Source of the DNA: Streptomyces sp. BV286
GTDB taxonomy: Bacteria > Actinomycetota > Actinomycetes > Streptomycetales > Streptomycetaceae
DNA: 64,000 nucleotides
Reading direction: 5' to 3'
NCBI RefSeq assembly: GCF_019090165.1
Contig: NZ_JAHRIB010000024.1
Span: forward strand, 62,001-126,000
Shown here: piece after piece, positions 39,121-47,040 of the stretch
Layout of the letters: every line of letters begins with the position of its first letter
How positions within the stretch are numbered: position 1 is the stretch's first letter
The notes under the pieces: generated by a model
What the model was told of the DNA's origin: nothing
What the model saw: only the letters and a program-made list of their open reading frames with translations
The model's database searches: none
Translations under genes and position numbers: made by a program

Positions 39121-40407
39121 TCAGAGCCTGCTCCGCAGAGCGCGCTCCAGGATCCCGGCGCCCTCCTCGGCCTCGGCGACGGTGAGCGACAGCGGCGGGG
39201 CGATGCGCAGGACGCTGGTGCTGTGACCGCCGCCCTTGCCGATCAACAGGCCTTCCTCACGGGCCGCTTCGAGTACGGCGGCGGCCGCGTCCGGGTCGGC
39301 CCGGTCCGTACCGGGCCGGACCAGTTCGACGCCGATCATGAGGCCCCGGCCCCGGACCTCCCGTACGCCCGGCAGTTGGGCGGTGATGGCCCGCAGCCGC
39401 TCGATGAGGAGTCCGCCGACCCTGCGGGCGTTGCCCTGGAGGTCGTGTTCGAGGAGGTACGTGAGGTTGGCGAGGCCCGCGGCCATCGTGACCTGGGTGC
39501 CGCCGAAGGTGGAGATGGAGTTGGAGTCCAGGCAGTTCATGATCTCGGCGCGGGCCACGACCCCGCCGATGGACATGCCGTTCCCGATGCCCTTCGCGAA
39601 GGTGAGGATGTCCGGCGGGCCGTTTTGGCCGTGTGCCTGCCAGCCCCAGAAGTTGTCGCCGGTCCTGCCCCAGCCGGTCTGCACCTCGTCGGCGATCCAC
39701 AGGATGCCGTGCTCCTGGAGGACCTCACGGAACGCCGCGTACAGGCCGTCGGGCGGTGAGGTGAAGCCGCCGACGCCCTGCACGGGCTCGGCGATCAGGG
39801 CCGCGGGCGGGCGGACATGCCCGAGCAGGTCCTCCAGGTCGGCGACGCAGGCCGCGACGAAGCCGGCGTCGTCGAGGTCGGCGAACGGTCCTCGGGTGCG
39901 GACCCCGCCGTGCACGTACAGCGTCTGGAGGGGCGAGAGGCTGGTCGGGGACCAGCCCTTGTTGCCGGTGATGCCGACCGCGCTGAACGAGCGGCCGTGG
40001 TAGCTGTTGCGCATCGCCAGGATCTGGTTGCTGCGGCGGTACGCGGTGGCCAGCATCAGTGCGGTGTCGTTGGCCTCGGTGCCCGAGGTCGTGAAGAACA
40101 CGCGCGCGTCCGGGATGCCCGACAGCTTGGCGATCCGCTCGGCCAGGTCGACCATCGGCCGGTTCAGGTAGAGCGTGGAGGAGTGGTTGATCCGGCCTGC
40201 CTGCTCACTGACGGCCTTCGTCACCTCGGGCAGGGCGTGCGCGGTCATCGTGGTGAGGATGCCGCCGAAGAAGTCGAGGTACTTGTTGCCCCCGGCGTCC
40301 CAGACGTGGCGGCCCTCGCCGTGGGTGAGCTCGACGGGGTCGGCGTAGTAGAGGGCCAGCCAGTCGGGCAGGACGGCCTGATGGCGCTGGTGGAGTTCGT
40401 TGCTCAC
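39121..40407 (-). CDS. Class III PLP-dependent aminotransferase (beta-amino acid type likely)
   Basis: A 428-residue fold-type I aminotransferase. Motifs are TTSGTEANDTALMLA (phosphate contacts), ILWIADEVQTGWGRTG with Asp240, and PLP Lys272 in TFAKGIGNGMSIGG. The GTG start at 40407 overlaps the stop of the amidohydrolase gene (GTGA), showing co-translation. Given that pairing, beta-alanine or 3-aminoisobutyrate is the likely amino donor, giving malonate semialdehyde or its methyl form; family members also act on omega-amino acids and glyoxylate, so substrate is inferred from context. A much longer upstream reading is antisense-free but lies inside the neighbouring gene and is rejected. Confidence 0.92.
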   Translation of the reverse strand: MSNELHQRHQAVLPDWLALYYADPVELTHGEGRHVWDAGGNKYLDFFGGILTTMTAHALPEVTKAVSEQAGRINHSSTLYLNRPMVDLAERIAKLSGIPDARVFFTTSGTEANDTALMLATAYRRSNQILAMRNSYHGRSFSAVGITGNKGWSPTSLSPLQTLYVHGGVRTRGPFADLDDAGFVAACVADLEDLLGHVRPPAALIAEPVQGVGGFTSPPDGLYAAFREVLQEHGILWIADEVQTGWGRTGDNFWGWQAHGQNGPPDILTFAKGIGNGMSIGGVVARAEIMNCLDSNSISTFGGTQVTMAAGLANLTYLLEHDLQGNARRVGGLLIERLRAITAQLPGVREVRGRGLMIGVELVRPGTDRADPDAAAAVLEAAREEGLLIGKGGGHSTSVLRIAPPLSLTVAEAEEGAGILERALRSRL

Positions 40408-41246
40408 GGCTGGACCAGTCCTTCGTACGCGTCGGGGCGGCGGTCCCGGTAGAAGGCCCACTGCCGGCGGACCTCCTCGATCAGGTCGAAGTCGAGGTCG
40501 CGGACGACGAGTTCCTCGCCCTTGTCGCTCGCCCGCTCGCCGACGAACTGACCTCGCGGGTCGACGAAGTACGACGTCCCGTAGAAGTCGTTGTCCCCGT
40601 ACTCCTCCTCGCCGACACGGTTGATCGCGGCGACGAAGTACTCGTTGGCGACGGCGGCGGCCGGCTGCTCCAGCTGCCACAGGTGGGCGGACAGGCCGCG
40701 GGAGGTCGCCGACGGGTTGTAGACGATCTGCGCGCCGTTCAGGCCGAGCTGGCGCCAGCCCTCCGGGAAGTGGCGGTCGTAGCAGATGTAGACGCCGACC
40801 TTGCCGACCGCGGTGTCGAAGACGGGCCAGCCGAGGTTGCCCGGCTTGAAGTAGTACTTCTCCCAGAAGCCCTTGACCTGGGGGATGTGGTGCTTGCGGT
40901 ACTTGCCGAGGTAGGTGCCGTCGGCGTCGATGACCGCGGCGGTGTTGTAGTAGAAGCCGGACTGTTCGACCTCGAACACCGGGACCACGACGACCATGCC
41001 GGTCTCGCGCGCGAGCTCCCGCATACGGGTGACGGTCGGGCCGTCCGGTACCGGCTCCGCCCAGCGGTAGTGCTCCGGCTCCTGGACCTGGCAGAAATAG
41101 GGGGCGTTGAAGACCTCCTGGAATCCGATGATCTTCGCGCCCTGACGGGCCGCCTCGCGGGCGTGCTCCTCGTGCTTGGCGACCATGGATGCGGTGTCGC
41201 CGGTCCAGGTGGCCTGGACCAGAGCGGCGCGTACGACGTTGGCCAT
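40404..41246 (-). CDS. Beta-ureidopropionase-type nitrilase-superfamily amidohydrolase (copy 2)
   Basis: A second 280-residue carbon-nitrogen hydrolase with Glu44 (GFQEVF), Lys118 (GKYRKHHIPQ) and Cys155 (YICYDRHFPEG) in the same positions as the copy at 36452-37294. Differences cluster in residues 45-100, around the substrate pocket, where EHYRWAEPVPDGPTVTRMRE replaces KAFYEYAEQIPEGPIVRRFQ. It overlaps the aminotransferase start by four bases, so it feeds that enzyme. The ATG at 41246 has AGGAG upstream. The two copies may differ in substrate, for example carbamoyl-beta-alanine versus carbamoyl-beta-aminoisobutyrate; this is inference. Confidence 0.92.
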   Translation of the reverse strand: MANVVRAALVQATWTGDTASMVAKHEEHAREAARQGAKIIGFQEVFNAPYFCQVQEPEHYRWAEPVPDGPTVTRMRELARETGMVVVVPVFEVEQSGFYYNTAAVIDADGTYLGKYRKHHIPQVKGFWEKYYFKPGNLGWPVFDTAVGKVGVYICYDRHFPEGWRQLGLNGAQIVYNPSATSRGLSAHLWQLEQPAAAVANEYFVAAINRVGEEEYGDNDFYGTSYFVDPRGQFVGERASDKGEELVVRDLDFDLIEEVRRQWAFYRDRRPDAYEGLVQP

Positions 41247-41539
41247 GAGCTGCTCCTTCGACGTGACGTCAGAGAGCCTCTACGCCCGTAGACACGGGGC
41301 GTAGAGCCCTGAAAGTAAGCCGCGGCGCTGCGCTGGGCAAGACCATCGTCGTTAACCGGCGGAGTCGATCATGTTTCCTACCCCTGTGGGTGAGCCCCGA
41401 CGCGTCGGCGGGGGCGCCCCGCGGTGCGTGGGGGCGGTTCGGCGGGGGCGCGCGAAACCGCCCCGCGCCCCTGGCTGGACAGGCGGGCCGGAGCGCCGGA
41501 GCGTCACACCGGCAGCGGCCTTCCCCGGTGTGGATCGCC
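41247..41539. other. Intergenic region with GC-rich inverted repeats
   Basis: This 293-bp gap separates the catabolic locus from the Gly-rich protein gene. The part next to 41246 should hold the promoter of the amidohydrolase-aminotransferase pair. The rest (about 41400-41480) carries GGGGCGCGCGAAACCGCCCC and CGCGCCCCTGG segments that resemble the repeat at 44140-44250. No gene is supported. Confidence 0.5.
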
Positions 41540-43648
41540 TCAGGCCGTGTAGCCCGCCACCCGGAGGGCGTGGACCAGGTCCCAGTAGCGCTGCTCCGAG
41601 ACATGGCGGGCCGCGTCCAGGAGGAGCGGGGCGAGGACCTGCGGGGCCGCCTCGACACTGCGGACGGCTTCTTCGGGGGTCCGGATGCGGACGTACGCGT
41701 CCAGCAGGGCGCGGACCTCGCGGTGCCGGTCCCCCTCGACGAGGCCCAGGACGGCGTCACCTATCTCGGGGGCGGGGCGCACGACGCCCTGGCGCAGCAT
41801 CTGCTGACCGTCGTCCGTGCGCCCGGCCGCCGCGAGCGCGTCGGCCGCGGCGACCAGCCGGTCGGCGGGCAGGGAGGCCGCCTCCCACAGGAGGGTGGCC
41901 CAGTCGGCGCCCAGCCCGGCGCGGTGCAGTTCGGCGGCGAGGAGCGGGAAGCGGGCCGCGGGCCAGTACGCGGCCTCGACCAGCAGGGCGTGCGCCTCAC
42001 CGCTGTGGCCCTCGCTCCGCAGCCGCACGAGCCGCCCGACCGTCTCGACCGTGGTCCGCCGCGCCTCGTCGTCGAGCGGCTCGCGCCGCGGCTTCGGCGG
42101 CTCGGCCTCCTCGGAGCCGCGCGCGAAGCGGGCTCCCCGCAGGGTGCGCTCGGCGGCGGGCGGCACGGGCATGGCGGGAGCGGCGCCGCCGGCCTCCTCC
42201 TCCGTCATGCCGGCGAAGCGGGCGCCTCCTCGCGCGCCGCCCCGGGCACCACCTCGGGCGCGGCGCTTGGAGCGTTGCTTGGGAGCGGGGGGCTCGGCGG
42301 CTTCGGCGGGTGCCGCCTCGGCCGGCGGGCGGCCGGGCGCGGGCACCGACGTCGCCGTGCCGTGCGAAGCGGCAGGGTCGTGGGTGGGGACGGTGCCGGG
42401 TGCGGGTCCGGCGCCCTGCCGGGCGGCCCGCTCGGCGGAGGCGTCGCGCCACAGGTCCGGCCAGTCGTCCTCGTCCGGCGCCGGCCGCTGCGCGCCTGCG
42501 CGCGGGGCGGTCGACCGGGCGGATCCGCCGCCGTCAGCCTCGCCGACGTCGTCCCGGATGCCGGCCACGCCGTGGGCCGTGCGTCCACCGAGGCCGCCGT
42601 ACCCCTCGCCGTCGTGCCCGCCGGGACCGTCACGGCCACCGCGTGCGGCGTCGTCACGACCGCTGTGGCTGCCGGCGCCCCCACGCCCGTCACCGCCGCG
42701 CTCCCCGCCCGCACCGAAATCGCCGCGCCCGCCGGGGCCCTCGAAGCCGCTGCGGCGCCCGTCACGGTCACCGTGTCCGCCAAGACCGTCACGGCCGTCG
42801 TGTCCGGGACCTCCGCCCTCGCCGCTGGCGCTGCGCGCGCCGGGACCCTCGGAACCACCGCGGCGCGCGTCACCACCACCGTGTCCGTCGAGACCGTCAC
42901 GGCGCCGGTCACGGCTGTCGCGCCCGCCCTGATCACCAGGGCCACCAGGACCGCCAGGGCTGTCGTGACCGCGACGCCCGTCCCTGGGCTCATCAACCCA
43001 GAAGACACCCTCGCCGGGCCCTGGACCCTGGCCGTCACCGCGGTTCTGGCCGTCACCGCGGTTCTGGCCTTCGCCACGGTCCTGTCCCTCGCCACCGCCG
43101 GATGAACCCGTACGGGCCCCCTGCGCGTACCCGTACTTGGTCCGCTGGTCCAACTCGCCCATGCGGGAGTGGAGTTCGGCGCAGCGGGCCGTCGCGCGGT
43201 CGTGGTCGTCACGGGCCCAGGCAAGATCGAGGCGCAGGGAGTCGGCCTCCGCCTGGGAGGTGGCCGCGTGGAGCGCCCGGCCGAGCTCCGAGAGCCGTTC
43301 GGCGGCGTAGCGCTGTTCGCGCAGCATGACATCGAGCCGGTCGCCGAGGGCGTCACGGCCGCCGGGCCGTCCGTCGTACGCGGCGAGGGAGGCGTCGTGC
43401 AGCGTCCGGGCCCGCTCGGCCTCCTGCTCGGCCGCCCGGTCACCGTACCGGGCGGCGAGGTCCTGGAGGACGGCCTGTACGACGTCCCAGGGCGGCACCT
43501 CCCAGCCGTCCAGGCAGGCCCGCATCCCCTCGGGGTCACGCTGCCAGAACACACCGCACCAGCCGCCGCCCTGGTCGAGCCGGGACAGCAGGCCACCGAA
43601 ATACCTCGCGAACTCCCGCACCTGGCCCGGGAGTTGTTCCACCGCCAT
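41540..43648 (-). CDS. Large protein with Gly/Asp/Arg-rich repeat middle, unknown function
   Basis: A 702-residue protein that I cannot assign. Residues 1-165 are ordered and helical (VREFARYFGGLLSRLDQGGG, MRACLDGWEVPPWDVVQAVL), with a likely coiled coil at about 115-170 (REQRYAAERLSELGRALHAA). Residues 190-400 are low-complexity Gly/Asp/Arg repeats, including two exact 18-bp DNA copies at 43030-43065 encoding NRGDGQ units. The last 220 residues are Ala/Leu-rich helical repeats of TPR- or HEAT-like appearance (TVETVGRLVRLRSEGHSGEA, LLDAARHVSEQRYWDLVHAL). There is no signal or membrane segment. ATG 43648 is favoured over GTG 43657. It may be a cytoplasmic scaffold. Confidence 0.75.
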   Translation of the reverse strand: MAVEQLPGQVREFARYFGGLLSRLDQGGGWCGVFWQRDPEGMRACLDGWEVPPWDVVQAVLQDLAARYGDRAAEQEAERARTLHDASLAAYDGRPGGRDALGDRLDVMLREQRYAAERLSELGRALHAATSQAEADSLRLDLAWARDDHDRATARCAELHSRMGELDQRTKYGYAQGARTGSSGGGEGQDRGEGQNRGDGQNRGDGQGPGPGEGVFWVDEPRDGRRGHDSPGGPGGPGDQGGRDSRDRRRDGLDGHGGGDARRGGSEGPGARSASGEGGGPGHDGRDGLGGHGDRDGRRSGFEGPGGRGDFGAGGERGGDGRGGAGSHSGRDDAARGGRDGPGGHDGEGYGGLGGRTAHGVAGIRDDVGEADGGGSARSTAPRAGAQRPAPDEDDWPDLWRDASAERAARQGAGPAPGTVPTHDPAASHGTATSVPAPGRPPAEAAPAEAAEPPAPKQRSKRRARGGARGGARGGARFAGMTEEEAGGAAPAMPVPPAAERTLRGARFARGSEEAEPPKPRREPLDDEARRTTVETVGRLVRLRSEGHSGEAHALLVEAAYWPAARFPLLAAELHRAGLGADWATLLWEAASLPADRLVAAADALAAAGRTDDGQQMLRQGVVRPAPEIGDAVLGLVEGDRHREVRALLDAYVRIRTPEEAVRSVEAAPQVLAPLLLDAARHVSEQRYWDLVHALRVAGYTA

Positions 43649-43809
43649 TGCCTTCACCCCACGCCAGACTGGAGTACTCCGGTCCGGTAGAAAACACCAT
43701 TCGTGTTACGGAAGCGCTACAACGAGTTTTCGACCTGGACGCAGAGTGCGGTTACCCACCCGGAACGTGACGTGAGACGGCAGATGATGACGCGCCGTCA
43801 CCTCGCGCG

Positions 43810-44061
43810 TCACACGGCGGCGAGAGCACAGCTGCCGGCGATCTCGTCCATCGAGAGCCCCAGTGCGCGCGCCAGCGCCGCGACCGTGAAGAAGGCCGGG
43901 GTCGGGGCGCGCCCGGTCTCGATCTTGCGGAGGGTCTCCGCCGAGAGGCCGGCGCTCATGGCGACCTCCGCCATGCTGCGACGGCCTCTGGCCTCGCGCA
44001 GCAGCCGCCCGAGCCGCTCGCCGCGTTCGTGCTCTTCGGGGGTCAGCGGGGTTCGCACCAT
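43810..44061 (-). CDS. Small XRE-family HTH regulator
   Basis: An 83-residue protein that is essentially one helix-turn-helix domain of the Cro/CI type: RLGRLLREARGRRSMAEVAM, SAGLSAETLRKIETGRAPTP and a final AALARALGLSMDEIAG. No sensor domain is present. It may repress itself or the neighbouring Gly-rich protein gene, which starts 161 bp downstream on the same strand. The target is unknown. Confidence 0.85.
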   Translation of the reverse strand: MVRTPLTPEEHERGERLGRLLREARGRRSMAEVAMSAGLSAETLRKIETGRAPTPAFFTVAALARALGLSMDEIAGSCALAAV

Positions 44062-44139
44062 GCCGTCACTCTAATACCGCCCACGGCCCCTCGAACAGGT
44101 ACCGACGGCCCGCCGACCGGTATGTCAATTGGCACGCCC

Positions 44140-44250
44140 CGCTCAGGGGCGCGAGGAACCGCGCGACAAGCCCGAGCCGGCCGGCACGTACGAACAGTCC
44201 CCGCGCCCCACCCCCGGGGGCGCGGGGAACTGCGCGACGAACCGCCCACG
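44140..44250. repeat. Dispersed Streptomyces-type GC-rich intergenic element
   Basis: Two imperfect copies of a GGGGCGCGGGGAACTGCGCGA-type sequence (GGGCGCGAGGAACCGCGCGAC near 44151 and GGGGCGCGGGGAACTGCGCGA near 44217) lie in the 190-bp gap between the XRE gene and the exported gamma-glutamyltransferase. They form strong inverted structures. Related pieces occur at 36402-36425 and 41400-41480. Confidence 0.55.
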
Positions 44251-44251
44251 G

Positions 44252-46063
44252 CTACGGCGCCGGCCGTACCACCATGGCCGAGCCGCCACCCCTGCGCACG
44301 GTCTCCGCGGCCGCCAGCCACTTGCCGTTCGGCAGGCGCTGGACGCCCGTCGCCGCTCCGATCTCCGGGTTCTGCCGGAATCCGTGCCCGAGCGCTTCCA
44401 GCCGGCTCCGCAACGGGCTGTTCCACAGGCCCGGTTCGAGCTCGGTGGTCGTCTGGTTCCGCTGACTGGCGCGCGGCGCGGCGATCGCGTCGACGAGCGG
44501 GAGGCCCCGGTCGAGGAAACCGGTCAGCGTCTGGAGGACCGTCGTGACGATGGTCGCGCCGCCGGGCGAGCCCAGCGCCACCACGGGCCGGGCGTGGCGG
44601 TCGAGCACGATCGTCGGCGAGATCGACGAGCGCGGACGCTTGCCGGGCCCGGGCAGGTTGGGGTCGTGCACGGCCGGGCTCGCCGGCGCGAAGGAGAAGT
44701 CGGTCAGCTCGTTGTTGAGGATGAACCCGCGGTTCGGGACGGTGATCCCGCTGCCGCCGGTCTGCTCGATGGTGAGGGTGTACGCGACGACGTTGCCCCA
44801 CTTGTCGGCCGCCGTCAGATGGGTGGTGTTCTCGCCCTCGTACGTCGTCGGCGCGGCCTTGCCGCCGGCCGCGCAGGCCGCCGGGTTGCGGGGGTCGCCC
44901 GGCGCGAGCGGGCTCGTGAGCACCGCGTCGTCCTTGATCAGGCACTCGCGCGAGTCGGCGTACTTCTGCGAGAGCAGTTCCTTCGTCGGTACGTCCTCGA
45001 AGGCGGGGTCGCCCACCCAGCGCCCCCGGTCCGCGAAGGCGATCCGGCTGGCCTCGATGAAGCGGTGCAGGTACCGGTCGTCCGAGGCCTTCGAAAGGTC
45101 GGTGTTCTCAAGGATGTTGAGGGCTTCGCCGACGGTCGTGCCACCGGAGGAGGACGGCGCGATGGAGTAGACGCCCAGACCGCGGTACGAGGTCTTCGTG
45201 GGCGCCTGCCGCTTCGCCCGGTACTTCGCGAGGTCCTTCAGCGACAGGTCGCCCGGGCGGGCGTCGTATCCCGAAGCCGGGTCGACCGGCGGCTTGTTCA
45301 CCGTGTCGACGATGTCCTCGGCGAGTTCGCCGCGGTACAGCGCGCCCGCGCCGCCCCGGCCCAACTCCTGGTACGTGCGGGCCAGATCGGGGTTCTTGAA
45401 CGTCGAGCCGACCACCGGCAGCGCGCCGCCCGGCAGGAACAGCTCGGCCGTGTCGGGGAAGTTCCTGAACCGCGCCTCGTTGGACGCGGTCTGCGAGCGG
45501 AACGTGGCGTCGACGGTGAAGCCGTCCCGCGCGAGCCGCTCCGCGGGCTTCAGCAGCGACCCGAGCCGCTTGCTGCCCCAACTGTCCAGTGCCGTCTGCC
45601 AGGTGGCGGGCGTGCCGGGTGTGCCCACACCCAGGCCGCTGGTCACGGCGTCCGCGAACGGGATCGGTTGGCCGTTCTCGAGGAAGAGCCCCGAGTCGGC
45701 CGTCAGGGGCGCGGTCTCGCGTCCGTCGATCGTGTGCACCGTACGGGACTTGGCGTTGTAGTAGACGAAGTAGCCGCCTCCGCCGATGCCCGACGAATAG
45801 GGCTCGGTGACGCCGAGGGCCGCCGCGGTGGCGACGGCCGCGTCCACCGCGTTGCCGCCCTTGCGGAGGATCTCGATTCCGGCCGCCGAGGCGTCCGCGT
45901 CGACACTGGAGACGGCCCCGCCGTATCCGACGGCGACCGGGACCTTCTCCGCCGGTCCGGGGGTGCCCCCGGCGGCTCCCGACGGTGGCGGCGCCGCCCC
46001 CACCGACACCACAGCGGCCGAAACCGCCAGTACAGCAAGTCTGCGCGCGGCCGAGCGCCCCAT
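44252..46063 (-). CDS. ggt: Exported gamma-glutamyltransferase
   Basis: A 603-residue gamma-glutamyltranspeptidase that cleaves glutathione and other gamma-glutamyl compounds outside the membrane. It starts with a signal peptide (MGRSAARRLAVLAVSAAVVS to about residue 30). GGNAVDAAVATAAALGVTEP and GGGGYFVYYNAKS mark the large subunit. The autocatalytic Thr413 is in ENTTHLTAADKWGNVVA, with the glycine-rich QTGGSGITVPNRG loop and the PGGATIVTT segment in the small subunit. Length and motifs are canonical. The ATG at 46063 has GGAGGT upstream. It is a lone gene and a divergent relative of the signal-less homologue at 25426-27393. Confidence 0.95.
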   Translation of the reverse strand: MGRSAARRLAVLAVSAAVVSVGAAPPPSGAAGGTPGPAEKVPVAVGYGGAVSSVDADASAAGIEILRKGGNAVDAAVATAAALGVTEPYSSGIGGGGYFVYYNAKSRTVHTIDGRETAPLTADSGLFLENGQPIPFADAVTSGLGVGTPGTPATWQTALDSWGSKRLGSLLKPAERLARDGFTVDATFRSQTASNEARFRNFPDTAELFLPGGALPVVGSTFKNPDLARTYQELGRGGAGALYRGELAEDIVDTVNKPPVDPASGYDARPGDLSLKDLAKYRAKRQAPTKTSYRGLGVYSIAPSSSGGTTVGEALNILENTDLSKASDDRYLHRFIEASRIAFADRGRWVGDPAFEDVPTKELLSQKYADSRECLIKDDAVLTSPLAPGDPRNPAACAAGGKAAPTTYEGENTTHLTAADKWGNVVAYTLTIEQTGGSGITVPNRGFILNNELTDFSFAPASPAVHDPNLPGPGKRPRSSISPTIVLDRHARPVVALGSPGGATIVTTVLQTLTGFLDRGLPLVDAIAAPRASQRNQTTTELEPGLWNSPLRSRLEALGHGFRQNPEIGAATGVQRLPNGKWLAAAETVRRGGGSAMVVRPAP

Positions 46064-46153
46064 CAGTACCTCCAGTCAGCGACCGTCCGCGCAGCGTAAC
46101 CCCGTAGCCATGACCGCGTCAGGACCCTCTCGAACACCGGTGCGTGCTCCCGC

Positions 46154-46159
46154 TAGCAT
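46154..46159 (+). promoter_or_regulatory. -10-like box for the gene at 46168
   Basis: TAGCAT ends eight bases before the ATG at 46168, implying a transcript that starts at or within a base or two of the start codon. No ribosome-binding site is visible. The geometry repeats that of the boxes before 4380 and 6340. Confidence 0.4.
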
Positions 46160-46167
46160 GCGCGCCC

Positions 46168-46923
46168 ATGAATGACGACGTGCGCAACATCCTCCTCGGG
46201 GTGATCGCGGCGGGCCTCAGCGCCTCGCTGGGCTGGATCGCCCGGACCTACCTGTGGAAGCGCAAGCTCCGCCGCAAGCAGGCCTTCTTCGGGCTGCCCG
46301 AGCACTCCGAGTCGCTGCTCGTGGTCAACCGCGACGCCGGCAGCCCCGACCTGGCGGTGCACCGCTACGACGTGTTCGCGCTCCTGGAACTCGCGGCCCT
46401 GATCAAGGACTGCAACGCGCACGCCGACGTGATCACCCAGGACGCGGCCAGGCAGGGCTTCGGGGAACGCACGGAGTTCTGCGTCGGCGGCCCGGGTTCG
46501 AACCGCCGCATGGCCGCCCACATGCAGGCCATGCTGCCGGGCGTGCGGGTGAACATCGACCCGGAACCGGGTCCGGACCGCCTCGCGTTCCAGATAGGCA
46601 CCGAGCGCCACCGCATGGAGGCCGGCCTGGCCGAGTACGTGCTGCTCGCGCGGCTCACGGCCGGCCAGCCCGGCCCGAGCAGGCCCGTGTTCCTCTTCTG
46701 CGGCCAGCGCGCGATCACCAACCAGGCGGCGACACGCTACCTGGCCCGCAACCACGAGCGGCTGTACCGCAAGCACGGCGACAGTTCCTTCGCCCTGCTC
46801 CTGAAGGTCGTGAACTCGCAGGCGTACGGGCCGGACGTCGTCGAGCTGGTCGCCGACGTCACACGCGCCGCCCAGACCCCGCTCCCGACGGCTCCCGCAC
46901 GTAATTCCCACCGCGCCTCCTGA
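46168..46923 (+). CDS. Membrane-anchored protein of unknown function
   Basis: A 251-residue protein that I do not recognise. A single N-terminal hydrophobic segment (NILLGVIAAGLSASLGWIAR, about 6-25) precedes a basic stop-transfer run (KRKLRRKQ), predicting a membrane anchor with a cytoplasmic domain. The domain contains EHSESLLVVNRDAGSPDLAV, a glycine-rich FCVGGPGSNRRMAAHM loop that could bind a nucleotide or phosphate, and VFLFCGQRAITNQAATRYLA, a second conserved-looking glycine turn. An upstream ATG at 46144 is rejected because the -10 box lies between it and 46168. The function is not inferred. Confidence 0.7.
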   Translation: MNDDVRNILLGVIAAGLSASLGWIARTYLWKRKLRRKQAFFGLPEHSESLLVVNRDAGSPDLAVHRYDVFALLELAALIKDCNAHADVITQDAARQGFGERTEFCVGGPGSNRRMAAHMQAMLPGVRVNIDPEPGPDRLAFQIGTERHRMEAGLAEYVLLARLTAGQPGPSRPVFLFCGQRAITNQAATRYLARNHERLYRKHGDSSFALLLKVVNSQAYGPDVVELVADVTRAAQTPLPTAPARNSHRAS

Positions 46924-46960
46924 TCTCCTCCACCCTTCAACGATCGTTACTCGCACGTAA

Positions 46961-46986
46961 CTTACCGGCGGGTTACTTGCGGTAAG
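46961..46986. promoter_or_regulatory. Inverted repeat upstream of the secreted X-Pro peptidase-like gene
   Basis: CTTACCG and CGGTAAG face each other 12 bases apart, inside a stretch (46945-47012) with several GTTAC/GTAAC pentamers. It lies 55-80 bases before the GTG start at 47041, where an operator would be expected. The binding protein is unknown. Confidence 0.4.
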
Positions 46987-47040
46987 CGGGCGAGGTTACC
47001 GTCGGGTCACTTTTGCACTTACACGAGTGAGGAGTGACCT

